Part shown: piece after piece, positions 17,046 through 24,852 of the stretch
Numbering within the stretch: position 1 is the first letter of the stretch
Layout: every line of letters starts with the position of its first letter
NCBI RefSeq assembly: GCF_010894455.1
Contig: NZ_JAAIXY010000017.1
Coordinates: 186,001 to 250,000 of the forward strand
Direction of reading: 5' to 3'
Length of the DNA stretch: 64,000 bases
DNA from: Myxococcus eversor
GTDB lineage: Bacteria > Myxococcota > Myxococcia > Myxococcales > Myxococcaceae
Translations under genes and position numbers: made by a program
The notes under the pieces: generated by a model
The model's input: only the letters and a program-made list of their open reading frames with translations
What the model was told of the DNA's origin: nothing
The model's database searches: none

Positions 17046-18083
17046 TCAGGGGCTGGAAGCTCCTGGCGGCCCCAGCTCCGCGGGGAGCTGGACGACCCAC
17101 GGTTGCTCGCCCGGAGTGGGGGAGCGCAGCGTGCCACCGAGTCGCCGCGTGAGTTCTCCCACCAACGCGAGCGCGCGCTCTCCGGGCGCACCTCCATCTT
17201 GCGTCGTGGCGACAAGTCGCCAGCAGCCCGTCGCCTCAAGCATCTCCACTTGAAGCGTCACGGAGGTGGCGCGTGTGGACGCAAGCCCTCGGACGAGGGC
17301 GCGCACCCACGCCTTCAGCTGCGCGGGGCTCGCCTTCACCAGCAACGTCCGCTCCGGTACCGTCATCGTCACACGCCAGCGCGAGGCCAGCCGCGTGTCG
17401 GGGCCGAAGGCCGCGTGGAGCAGGGGCCGCAGGTCCGTGGCGCTGCCCCGCCCCAGGCGGAAGTCGATGAGGGTCTTCTGGTCCTGGGCGGCGCGCATCA
17501 TCCGGTCCAGGTAGCGCTGCACCGTCGCATTCAGCGGGCCCGCGGTGCCCTTCAACATCATGTCCAGGTAGCCCTTGATGACCATCAGGGGCGTTCGCAA
17601 GTCATGGGCCGCGAGCGAGCGGCGCTGCTCCCAGCGGACCGCGTCGCGCTCCTGCTCGCGTCGTGAAGCCAACAATCGCGCGTGTCGGGCCTCGGCGGCG
17701 GACTCGCGGGCATGGGCGGCGAGCAGCGCGCTTCCCAGGGCGGACAGCCGTGCGAGCACCTGTCCATCCGCGCGTCCGGTCCGCTCGGGCCAGACCTTCA
17801 GGAGTCGTCCACCTCTTGAGGTGGAGCCGGCGACGCCCGTGCCCGCCCTGGCCACGCAGGTGCGTCCATCGAAGAGGGCCGCGCCGGACGCCTCCGTCAG
17901 CCGGAGCGTCTCCCGCAGCAGCAGCTCCATCCCCGCCAGCGCGCCACAGCGCAGCGCGCGCTCGGCCACCGCCGCGAGCGTCTGCTCCACCCCCGCGTCG
18001 ACTTTGAGGTCGACGCTCCGCCCACTCCAAGCACCCACTTGCACGCGCAGAGGTATGAGCACGGCGCGGTCTGGGCGCAACAC
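17046..18083 (-). CDS. HisKA-type sensor kinase-like protein, ATPase domain degenerate
   Basis: About 345 residues. The start is uncertain: TTG 18083 opens the frame and GTG codons follow within 20 residues. The first 150 residues resemble a small GAF-like sensor (LLLRETLRLTEASGAALFDG). A convincing HisKA box follows, with phospho-acceptor H160 in SLAAHDLRTPLMVIKGYLDM. The C-terminal third should be the ATPase domain, but no N-box asparagine or normal G-boxes are visible; the nearest string is ATTQDGGAPGERALALVGEL. It may be an inactive kinase that only accepts or stores phosphate, or a scaffold. It converges on cheA with 6 bases between stops, so it is not part of that operon. Confidence 0.75.
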   Translation of the reverse strand: MLRPDRAVLIPLRVQVGAWSGRSVDLKVDAGVEQTLAAVAERALRCGALAGMELLLRETLRLTEASGAALFDGRTCVARAGTGVAGSTSRGGRLLKVWPERTGRADGQVLARLSALGSALLAAHARESAAEARHARLLASRREQERDAVRWEQRRSLAAHDLRTPLMVIKGYLDMMLKGTAGPLNATVQRYLDRMMRAAQDQKTLIDFRLGRGSATDLRPLLHAAFGPDTRLASRWRVTMTVPERTLLVKASPAQLKAWVRALVRGLASTRATSVTLQVEMLEATGCWRLVATTQDGGAPGERALALVGELTRRLGGTLRSPTPGEQPWVVQLPAELGPPGASSP

Positions 18084-18216
18084 TGCCCAGGGAGGGCAAA
18101 GAAAGGGACGCGTATCGGCAATCCTTTACCCACGGCCGCCGCCAGGCCCCCGACTTTTTACTGTCCCGCGGGGCTGGATGATCGCCCAAACCCGCTCAAC
18201 TCCTCGTGAGGACCCC

Positions 18217-18233
18217 TTGGCCGGACCCTTGCT
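18217..18233 (+). promoter_or_regulatory. Candidate sigma-54 (-24/-12) promoter
   Basis: TTGGCCGGACCCTTGCT matches the sigma-54 consensus TTGGCACGNNNNTTGCT at all but two defined positions, with exactly ten bases between the GG and GC dinucleotides. The GC of the -12 element is at 18231-18232, so transcription would begin near 18244, about 23 bases before the ATG at 18267. A ribosome-binding site, GGAAGGGA, lies between. No activator gene is adjacent. Confidence 0.6.
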
Positions 18234-18266
18234 AACGGCCACTGCGACGGGCGGCGGAAGGGACGA

Positions 18267-20342
18267 ATGGGGACTCTCGATTACTACGCGGCAATCGCAA
18301 GACTCGCTCCGGGGGCCCTGGCCCTCAGTGCGATGCGGCGGGTGCAGGGCGTGGCGCGGCAGGCACGATATCGAAGGCGTGAGCGCACCGATGAGGTGGT
18401 GTTGCTCCAGGCCTTCGGCGCGGCCCGCGCGGAGGAGCTGGCGGAGCGAGCCCTCGACAATCGAGCGTCGCGAGTCTGGTGTGAGCTGTCGCAGCGAGCC
18501 TCCGTGCTGGACGCGCTCGCGGCCATTCCTGGAGCGAGGGAGCGCGCCCGGGCCCGTGCGCAGGCCGCGCTCCGTCAGGAGTGGGATGTCTTTGGAACGC
18601 GCGTCGCCTTTGGCGAGGGACGCCCGGTGGACTGGTCGCTGGATGCGCTCAGTGGCCACCGCTATCCGCTGGCGCCCGTGGAACGGATGCCGCTCACCTC
18701 GAAGGGGAATGACCCGAAGTACCCCTGGGTGATGGGCCGGCTCGACAGCGTCGTCGCGCTCGCGCAGGGCTACTGGGTGGAGGAGTCCCAGGGCGAGCGC
18801 GCCCGGCTGGCCTCCGCCTTCGTCATGCAGGTGCTGGACTTCCTCCAGGCCAATCCCGTGGGGCAGGGCGTCCACTGGACGTGCGCCATGGAAGTGGCGC
18901 TGCGCGCGGCCAATCTCGCGCAGGCGCTCGTCATGTTCTCCGACGCTGCCGAAGTGCGTCGGCCGGAGTTCGTCGTCCCGGTGCTGGGCGCGCTGGCGGA
19001 CCACCAGTCCTGGGTGGAGGCCCACCTCGAGGACCGGGGCACGGTGCCCAACAACCACCTGGTCTCCAACTACGTCGGCTTGCTCGTGGTGGGGTTGCTC
19101 TTCCCGGACCTGCCGCGCGCCATGCATCAGGTAGCGCTGTCGGTGTCGGGTCTGTGCGCGCAGATGGCCGCGCAGGTGCACGTCGAGGGCACGTCCTTCG
19201 AGGGCTCCATTCCCTACCACCGGCTGTCGGTGGAGCTGTTCACCCTGGCGCTGCTGGTGGCGCGGGGCGCGGGCGTGCCGCTGGGCACGGCCTACGAGAC
19301 GCGGCTGCGTCGGATGTTCCACGCCGTGCGCGCGTGGTGCTCGGAGACAGGGCTGGCGCCGCAGGTGGGCGACAACGACTCCGGCCGCGTCTTCCCGCTG
19401 CGCGAGCGGGATGACCTGGAGCAGGGATATCTGGTGGGACTGGGCGCGGCCCTCTTCGGAGACGCGGGCCTGGGCGGAGGCGAGCTGCCGGATGAAGCGG
19501 CGTGGCTCTTGGGCCGCCAGGGATTGGAGCGCCACCGGAAGCTGGCACCCGCGCCGGCGCCGCTGTCGGTGAGTTTTCCGGAGGGTGGCTTCCACGTGCT
19601 GCGCGGCGCGGGCGCCGTCGTCACGGTGATCGCGGGCAAGCAGGGCCAGCGCGGAGTGGGCGGACACAGCCACAACGACAAGCTCTCCTTCGAGCTGCAC
19701 CTGGGTGGCCGTCCGCTCATCGTCGACCCGGGCACGGGCTCGTATACGAGAGACCCGGCGATGCGGAATGCGTTCCGTGGCACGGCCGCGCACAACACCG
19801 TGCAGGTGGATGGCGTGGAGCAGGCGCCGTTGGACCCCGCGCGACTCTTCGCGCTGACCGAGGGTGCGAAGGCGCGCGTGGTGGCCTTCCTTCCTGGCGC
19901 GACCGTGGACAGATTGCGTGTCCGTCATGATGGTTACCGCATGCTCCCCGCGCCGGTGGGCATCGAGCGCACGTTCCGGTTGGACCGGCACGAGCGCGCG
20001 CTGGCGGGGCGAGACAGCTTCATCGGCACCGGGCGGCACGAAGTCATTGGACGGTTTCATCTTCCCGACGAGCAGGCGCGGCGCATGACGCCGGACGCGC
20101 AGGTGCTCGCGAGGGCGCAGCGCGCGGCGGAGGAGCCGCTGGAGTTCGAGCCTGTCGCGGTGGAGTTGGGCCCCGCTGGCGCGCCGCTCGCATGGATTCT
20201 GCTGGAGCGAGGGCTGGAGTCTGGATTGGTGGAGTCCCGGTATTCACCCGGCTACGGGCGGGTGGTGCCGGCGATGACAGTGGAGTTCCGGGGGCAGGTG
20301 AAGCCTCCGACGAGTTTGCGGTGGGTGGTTGTCTTCAGGTGA
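18267..20342 (+). CDS. Heparinase II/III-like polysaccharide lyase
   Basis: A 691-residue protein. The N-terminal two-thirds is helical, as in the alpha/alpha toroid of alginate lyase and heparinase families (MEVALRAANLAQALVMFSDA, NNHLVSNYVGLLVVGLLF, EGTSFEGSIPYHRLSVELFT). The C-terminal beta domain carries the family signature GVGGHSHNDKLSFELHLGG, then PLIVDPGTGSYTRDPAMRNA and FRGTAAHNTVQVDGVEQ. These enzymes cleave uronic-acid polysaccharides by beta-elimination. No signal peptide is evident, which is common for copies in capsule or exopolysaccharide loci, although the N-terminus is mildly hydrophobic. The ATG follows GGAAGGGA. The next gene makes a UDP-uronic acid, so both may act on one polysaccharide. 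A sigma-54 promoter candidate lies just upstream. Confidence 0.88.
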   Translation: MGTLDYYAAIARLAPGALALSAMRRVQGVARQARYRRRERTDEVVLLQAFGAARAEELAERALDNRASRVWCELSQRASVLDALAAIPGARERARARAQAALRQEWDVFGTRVAFGEGRPVDWSLDALSGHRYPLAPVERMPLTSKGNDPKYPWVMGRLDSVVALAQGYWVEESQGERARLASAFVMQVLDFLQANPVGQGVHWTCAMEVALRAANLAQALVMFSDAAEVRRPEFVVPVLGALADHQSWVEAHLEDRGTVPNNHLVSNYVGLLVVGLLFPDLPRAMHQVALSVSGLCAQMAAQVHVEGTSFEGSIPYHRLSVELFTLALLVARGAGVPLGTAYETRLRRMFHAVRAWCSETGLAPQVGDNDSGRVFPLRERDDLEQGYLVGLGAALFGDAGLGGGELPDEAAWLLGRQGLERHRKLAPAPAPLSVSFPEGGFHVLRGAGAVVTVIAGKQGQRGVGGHSHNDKLSFELHLGGRPLIVDPGTGSYTRDPAMRNAFRGTAAHNTVQVDGVEQAPLDPARLFALTEGAKARVVAFLPGATVDRLRVRHDGYRMLPAPVGIERTFRLDRHERALAGRDSFIGTGRHEVIGRFHLPDEQARRMTPDAQVLARAQRAAEEPLEFEPVAVELGPAGAPLAWILLERGLESGLVESRYSPGYGRVVPAMTVEFRGQVKPPTSLRWVVVFR

Positions 20343-20400
20343 GTTTTTGGTCGGGGCGTGACCGTTCAGGCGGCACGTCGCATCAGGAGAGGTGAGGACG

Positions 20401-21729
20401 ATGAGGGTGATGGTCGGCAGCCCGCTGTTGGAGCGTATTCGTCGGCGGGACGCGAAGGTCGGTGTGGTGGGGTTGGGGTACGTCGGTCTTCCTTTGGGTA
20501 TGGCGTTCGCGGAGGCGGGCTTCCCGGTGCTGGGGCTCGACGTCGACAAGCGCAAACTCGACAAGATTGAGAAGGGCGAGAGCTACATCAAGCACATCCC
20601 CAGCGGGCCGCTGGCGGAGCTCACCAAGTCGGGCAAGCTGAAGGCGACCAGCGACTTCGCGAAGTCGAAGGACCTGGATTGCGTCATCATCTGCGTGCCC
20701 ACGCCGCTCACGGCTTCTCGTGAACCGGACATGAGCTACATCATCCAGACGGGTGAGTCGCTCGCGCCGTACGTGCGCCGCGGTCAGCTCTTCATCCTGG
20801 AGTCCACCACCTACCCCGGTACCACCGAGGAGGTGCTCAAGCCGCTGCTCGAGAAGAACGGTCTCAAGGCGGGCGTGGACTTCCACCTGGCCTTCAGCCC
20901 CGAGCGCGAGGACCCGGGCAACAAGAACTTCAACACCAAGACGATTCCCAAGATTGTCGGTGGCTACACCCCGGAGTGCTCCGAGGTGGCGGCCGCGCTG
21001 TACGGCAGCGCGCTGAAGGAAGTGGTGCCGGTGTCCTCCACCCGCGTGGCGGAGCTCGCCAAGCTGCTGGAGAACATCTACCGCTGCGTGAACATCGCCA
21101 TGGTCAACGAGATGAAGATGCTCTGCGACCGGATGAACGTGGACGTGTGGGAGGTCATCCAGGCCGCCAGCACCAAGCCCTTCGGCTTCCAGCCGTTCTA
21201 CCCGGGCCCGGGCCTCGGTGGGCACTGCATCCCCATCGACCCGTTCTACCTGACGTGGAAGGCGCGCGAGTACGAGTTCCACACCAAGTTCATCGAGCTG
21301 GCCGGCGAGGTGAACTGGCAGATGCCGTACTACGTGGTGCAACGCACCATGGAAGCGCTCAACAAGAGCCGCAAGACGCTCAATGGCGCGCGCGTGCTCT
21401 GCCTGGGCGCCGCGTACAAGAAGGACATCGACGACATGCGCGAGAGTCCTTCGCTCCGCATCATGACGCTGCTGGCGGAGAAGGGCGCGGAGATCAACTA
21501 CCACGACCCCTACGTGCCGGAGCTGCACAAGGGCCACGGCTTCAACATGGAGATGAAGTCCGTCCCCCTGGAGCCGGAGAAGCTGGGCGACTACGACGTG
21601 GTCATCATCCTCACGGACCACACCAACATCGACTACGCGGCGGTGGTGGCGAATTCCTCGTGCGTGATTGACACGCGCAACGCGACCAAGGGTGTGACCC
21701 AGGGCCGCGAGAAGGTGACGAAGGCGTAG
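20401..21729 (+). CDS. UDP-N-acetylhexosamine / UDP-glucose 6-dehydrogenase family enzyme
   Basis: A 442-residue nucleotide-sugar dehydrogenase that oxidises a UDP-sugar at C6 with NAD. The N-terminal Rossmann fold is KVGVVGLGYVGLPLGMAFAE, followed by VIICVPTPLTASREPDMSYI. The central helical region is ILESTTYPGTTEEVLKPLLE. The catalytic cysteine is in GPGLGGHCIPIDPFYLTWK, and the C-terminal NAD-binding part carries VLCLGAAYKKDIDDMRESPS. The pattern is closer to WecC/WbpA (UDP-HexNAc) than to UDP-glucose enzymes, but the substrate cannot be fixed. ATG 20401 has AGGAGAGG upstream; GTG 20392 and ATG 20410 are alternatives. It begins 58 bases after the lyase gene and is likely co-transcribed with it. 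Confidence 0.93.
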   Translation: MRVMVGSPLLERIRRRDAKVGVVGLGYVGLPLGMAFAEAGFPVLGLDVDKRKLDKIEKGESYIKHIPSGPLAELTKSGKLKATSDFAKSKDLDCVIICVPTPLTASREPDMSYIIQTGESLAPYVRRGQLFILESTTYPGTTEEVLKPLLEKNGLKAGVDFHLAFSPEREDPGNKNFNTKTIPKIVGGYTPECSEVAAALYGSALKEVVPVSSTRVAELAKLLENIYRCVNIAMVNEMKMLCDRMNVDVWEVIQAASTKPFGFQPFYPGPGLGGHCIPIDPFYLTWKAREYEFHTKFIELAGEVNWQMPYYVVQRTMEALNKSRKTLNGARVLCLGAAYKKDIDDMRESPSLRIMTLLAEKGAEINYHDPYVPELHKGHGFNMEMKSVPLEPEKLGDYDVVIILTDHTNIDYAAVVANSSCVIDTRNATKGVTQGREKVTKA

Positions 21730-21745
21730 TCGGCGACAAGCAAGG

Positions 21746-21768
21746 GCCCGGAGGCCGACCCTCCGGGC
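21746..21768 (+). terminator. Terminator-like hairpin after the dehydrogenase gene
   Basis: GCCCGGAGG (21746-21754) pairs perfectly with CCTCCGGGC (21760-21768) across a five-base loop, 16 bases after the stop. There is no T-tract. Confidence 0.6.
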
Positions 21769-21856
21769 AGGGGTTCACGGCTCCAGGTGTCGGGAGGGGC
21801 ACCTGGGGTCGGCGGACCTGCTCGTCTTGTGGGGTGGTTTGGGTACAGTGGGGGAC

Positions 21857-23587
21857 GTGAATTCCCTCACTCGACCTGTTCTCCCCCTGCTGGCGGCCGC
21901 TGCCGTGTTGCTGGCGGCGACGCCCGTGCAGGACTCGCGACTGCTGCTGCTCGACGCCATGTCGAGCGAACTGACGCGCAATCAACAACAGCTCAAGCTG
22001 CAGAGTCACGAGCCGCCGTACTTCATGAGCTACCAGCTCAAGGACTACGCGCAGGAGGTCGTGGCCGCGCGCTATGGCGCCGTCTTCATGGACGACGGCT
22101 ACCGCGAGCGTCGGCTCTATGTCGACACGCGGGTGGGCGACTATGCCTTCGACAGCTCGGTCGAGGAGGGGCTGGAGTTCTCCTTCTCCACCAAGGGCAC
22201 CAGCTACACGTCGCGCAAGGAAGGCCCGCTGGATGACTCGCCGCTGGCGCTGCGCACCGCGCTGTGGCTCATCACCGACGAGAAGTACAAGTCGGCGCTC
22301 TTCCAGTTCCTGAAGAAGAAGGGCGAGGACGTCTATTCGGTGGAGGACCCGAAGCGTCCGGCCTCCTTCACGAAGGAGAAGGCGAGCAACTACGTCCAGC
22401 CGCCGGTGGCGAACCCGTTCAACCGCGAGCGCTGGGTGAAGCTGTCGCGCGAGGTCTCCGCGCAGTTCAACGCGCATCCTGAAATCTTCGACTCCGAGGT
22501 CCGCGTCACGTCGGACAAGGTGACGCGATTGTTCGTGTCCACCGAGGGCACGAAGCTGGTGACGGAGGAGACGCTGTACGGGCTCCATGTCACGGCGGTG
22601 ACTCGGGCGCCGGATGGCCAGCTCCTGGATGACTCGCGCGACTTCTACGCGCCCACCGAGGCGGGGCTGCCGGATGATGCTCGCGTGCGCGCCGCGGCGG
22701 AGAAGGTCATCGAGGAGCTGCTCGCGCTGCGGCAGGCTCCCGCGATTGACCCATATTCGGGGCCGGCCATCCTCGCGCCGGAGGCTTCTGGAGTGCTCTT
22801 CCACGAGACGGTGGGGCACCGGTTGGAGGGTGACAGGCAGGATGGGGACAACGAGGGGAAGACGTTCAAGGGGCAGATTGGGAAGCTGGTGCTGCCGGCG
22901 TTCCTGTCCATCCACGATGACCCGTCCCAACGTGCACTGGCTGGGGAGCCTCTCAACGGGTACTACCTCTATGACGAAGAGGGCGTGAAGGGGCAGAAGG
23001 TGACGCTGGTGGAGAAGGGCGTGCTGCGGAACTACCTGCTGGGCCGGCGTCCGGTGGACGGGTTCCTGAACTCCAACGGGCACGGGCGCAGCCAGGGCAC
23101 CCTGAAGCCGGTGGCGCGCATGGCGAACCTCATGGTGGAGAGCACCCGGCAGGTGAGCGACGCGAAGCTGAAGCAGATGCTCATCGACGAGGCGAAGCGG
23201 CAGGACAAGCCCTACGGCCTCATCATCCGCGACATCACCGGTGGCAACACGAACACGTCCAGCTACGGCTACCAGGCCTTCAAGGGGGTGCCGCGCATGG
23301 TGTACCGGGTGGATGTGAAGACGGGGAAGGAGACGCTGGTGCGTGGTGTGGAGATTGTCGGCACGCCGCTGTCGGCGGTGAACCGCATCATGGCCACGGG
23401 TGAGAAGCGGGGCATCTTCAACGGCTTCTGCGGCGCGGAGAGCGGCAACGTGCCCGTGTCCACGGTGGCGCCCGCGGCGCTGCTCCAGGAAATCGAGCTC
23501 CAGCGCGCGGTGGAGGGCAAGGACCGTCCGCCCATCCTCCCCAGCCCCACGACGCTCCAGGCGTCGCCGGCTCGCGAGAAGCCGTAG
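21857..23587 (+). CDS. Exported TldD/PmbA-family metallopeptidase homologue
   Basis: A 576-residue member of the TldD/PmbA (modulator of DNA gyrase) peptidase family. The core motif is LFHETVGHRLEGD (HExxxH with the following Glu-Gly-Asp), then GYYLYDEEGVKGQKVTLVEK, GLIIRDITGGNTNTSSYGYQ and FCGAESGNVPVSTVAP. Classical TldD works with TldE in the cytoplasm. This one starts with a signal-peptide-like leader (MNSLTRPVLPLLAAAAVLLAATPV) if GTG 21857 is used, which has GGGGG three bases upstream. The frame opens 30 bases earlier. No TldE partner is adjacent. Secretion to the periplasm or surface is an inference from the leader alone. Confidence 0.88.
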   Translation: MNSLTRPVLPLLAAAAVLLAATPVQDSRLLLLDAMSSELTRNQQQLKLQSHEPPYFMSYQLKDYAQEVVAARYGAVFMDDGYRERRLYVDTRVGDYAFDSSVEEGLEFSFSTKGTSYTSRKEGPLDDSPLALRTALWLITDEKYKSALFQFLKKKGEDVYSVEDPKRPASFTKEKASNYVQPPVANPFNRERWVKLSREVSAQFNAHPEIFDSEVRVTSDKVTRLFVSTEGTKLVTEETLYGLHVTAVTRAPDGQLLDDSRDFYAPTEAGLPDDARVRAAAEKVIEELLALRQAPAIDPYSGPAILAPEASGVLFHETVGHRLEGDRQDGDNEGKTFKGQIGKLVLPAFLSIHDDPSQRALAGEPLNGYYLYDEEGVKGQKVTLVEKGVLRNYLLGRRPVDGFLNSNGHGRSQGTLKPVARMANLMVESTRQVSDAKLKQMLIDEAKRQDKPYGLIIRDITGGNTNTSSYGYQAFKGVPRMVYRVDVKTGKETLVRGVEIVGTPLSAVNRIMATGEKRGIFNGFCGAESGNVPVSTVAPAALLQEIELQRAVEGKDRPPILPSPTTLQASPAREKP

Positions 23588-23618
23588 CAGTCCTTCGACG
23601 ATGCGGGGGGCATGGCAC

Positions 23619-24737
23619 ATGGACCATCCGGCGGCGCCAGGTGGCTGGGTGTCGAGCGGCGCGGTGCTCCAGTACGGAGCCCGCGTCGCGTGGGGCGTGC
23701 TGTCCATGTGCGGTGTCCTCCTTGCGGCCGGAGTCCGCGTCACACGGTGCATGCTGTCCATGTGCGGTGTCCTCCTTGTGGCCGGAGTCCGCGTCACACG
23801 GTGCATGCTGTCGGCGTGCGGTGTGTTCCTCGTGGCCGGCGTCGCAATCGCGGAGCCCGTGCCCTCGGCTGATGCATGGCTGGAACTGGTGCATGACGAC
23901 CGGCTCGGACCTGGGGGTAACTGGGAGCTCATCTCCGTGGAGGCGACGCTGGATGGCCGCCCCCTGCCGACGGCTTCGGACTCCAGGGAACAGGGCACTC
24001 TTCGCCATGTACTGCCGCTCGGCTTGCATTGGCTCGACGTGACGACGGTGTACGAGGGGCGCTCGGACGTCTTCTCGTACGTGGAGGGCTATCGCTTCGT
24101 GATGCGAGGGCGCGTCACACTCGATGCTCGGCCTGGCGATACGGTGCGCATCACCTCCACGGCGTATGAGCGCGATGGCGTCACCGTGCAGTGGCAGCAA
24201 CGCCCTGTCTTCCTGCTGCTGGGCCAGCCCCAGGAAGCGGTGGTGGGAATCGAGTACGGGTCCGCCGCGAACAGGCCACTCCCAGAGGACGTGGCGGCGC
24301 GGGTCGTCGACGAGGTGCTCGCGGAGGCGCATCGCCTCTCCCCGATTCGGCGCGAGGCCACGGCCTCCGTGCCCGCCGCCGAGCCTCCCGGTACCTGCGA
24401 GCTGGAGCCCGTCTACTTCTCCTTCTTCGACACCCGGCTCTCCGTGGAGGGAGACACCTCGCTGATGCTCGCGGCCGACTGCCTCCGTCAGCGTCCGAGC
24501 CTGCGCGTCCGACTGCGCGGCCACGCGGATGTCCTGGGGTCCGAGTCCATCAATGCATCCCTGGGCCTGGGGCGGGCCCAGTCCGTGGCGGCGAGGCTCG
24601 AGGCGCTCGGTGTCGAGGGCGCCCGGCTGATTCTGGAGACCCAGGGCGCGGACCATCCGCCATGCGACGACGGCACCCCGGGATGCTTCGCCCGCAGCCG
24701 CCGTGTCGAACTCATCGCGGAGCCGTCGCCTCCCTGA
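23619..24737 (+). CDS. OmpA-domain envelope protein with triplicated signal-peptide core
   Basis: About 372 residues. The C-terminal third is an OmpA/MotB peptidoglycan-binding domain: FSFFDTRLSVEGDTSLMLAA, then LRVRLRGHADVLGSESINAS, LGLGRAQSVAARLEALGVEG and FARSRRVELI. The middle (MRGRVTLDARPGDTVRITST, WQQRPVFLLLGQP) is beta-rich and unassigned. The N-terminus holds three in-frame copies of an 18-residue hydrophobic unit (see the repeat at 23697). The third copy alone (MLSACGVFLVAGVAIAEP) is a complete signal peptide, so translation might begin at ATG 23805, 23751 or 23619. I chose 23619 for the G-run upstream; 23601 is also open. The protein is expected in the periplasm or at the outer membrane. 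Confidence 0.8.
   Translation: MDHPAAPGGWVSSGAVLQYGARVAWGVLSMCGVLLAAGVRVTRCMLSMCGVLLVAGVRVTRCMLSACGVFLVAGVAIAEPVPSADAWLELVHDDRLGPGGNWELISVEATLDGRPLPTASDSREQGTLRHVLPLGLHWLDVTTVYEGRSDVFSYVEGYRFVMRGRVTLDARPGDTVRITSTAYERDGVTVQWQQRPVFLLLGQPQEAVVGIEYGSAANRPLPEDVAARVVDEVLAEAHRLSPIRREATASVPAAEPPGTCELEPVYFSFFDTRLSVEGDTSLMLAADCLRQRPSLRVRLRGHADVLGSESINASLGLGRAQSVAARLEALGVEGARLILETQGADHPPCDDGTPGCFARSRRVELIAEPSPP
23697..23858 (+). repeat. Three tandem 54-base units in the signal-peptide region
   Basis: Units at 23697-23750, 23751-23804 and 23805-23858, each coding 18 residues of the form (V/M)LSxCGV(L/F)L(A/V)AGVxxxxx. The first two differ at three positions; the third has diverged at its 3' end. The units are in frame with the OmpA-domain gene. 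Confidence 0.92.
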
Positions 24738-24752
24738 GGCGCGAGCTTCACG

Positions 24753-24852
24753 CGAGCCGCGCGGCGCGATTGCTTCCCTGCGTCACGAACCTCCCTCGAG
24801 CCGCGCGGCGCGATTGCTTCCCTGCGTCACGAACCTCCCTCGAGCCGCGCGG
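24753..24852. repeat. Tandem 44-base repeat at the 3' end of the hybrid kinase gene
   Basis: Two identical 44-base copies (24753-24796 and 24797-24840) and the first 12 bases of a third (24841-24852). The repeat begins CGAGCCGCGC and ends CCTCCCT. The kinase stop codon (24827-24829) and its last residues lie inside copy two and the partial copy, so copying the gene's 3' end created the array between two convergent genes. Confidence 0.93.

Noticed and set aside
24753-24852. Considered as a CRISPR-like or mobile repeat
   Set aside because: The copies are contiguous without spacers and match the 3' end of a gene, so local duplication explains them.
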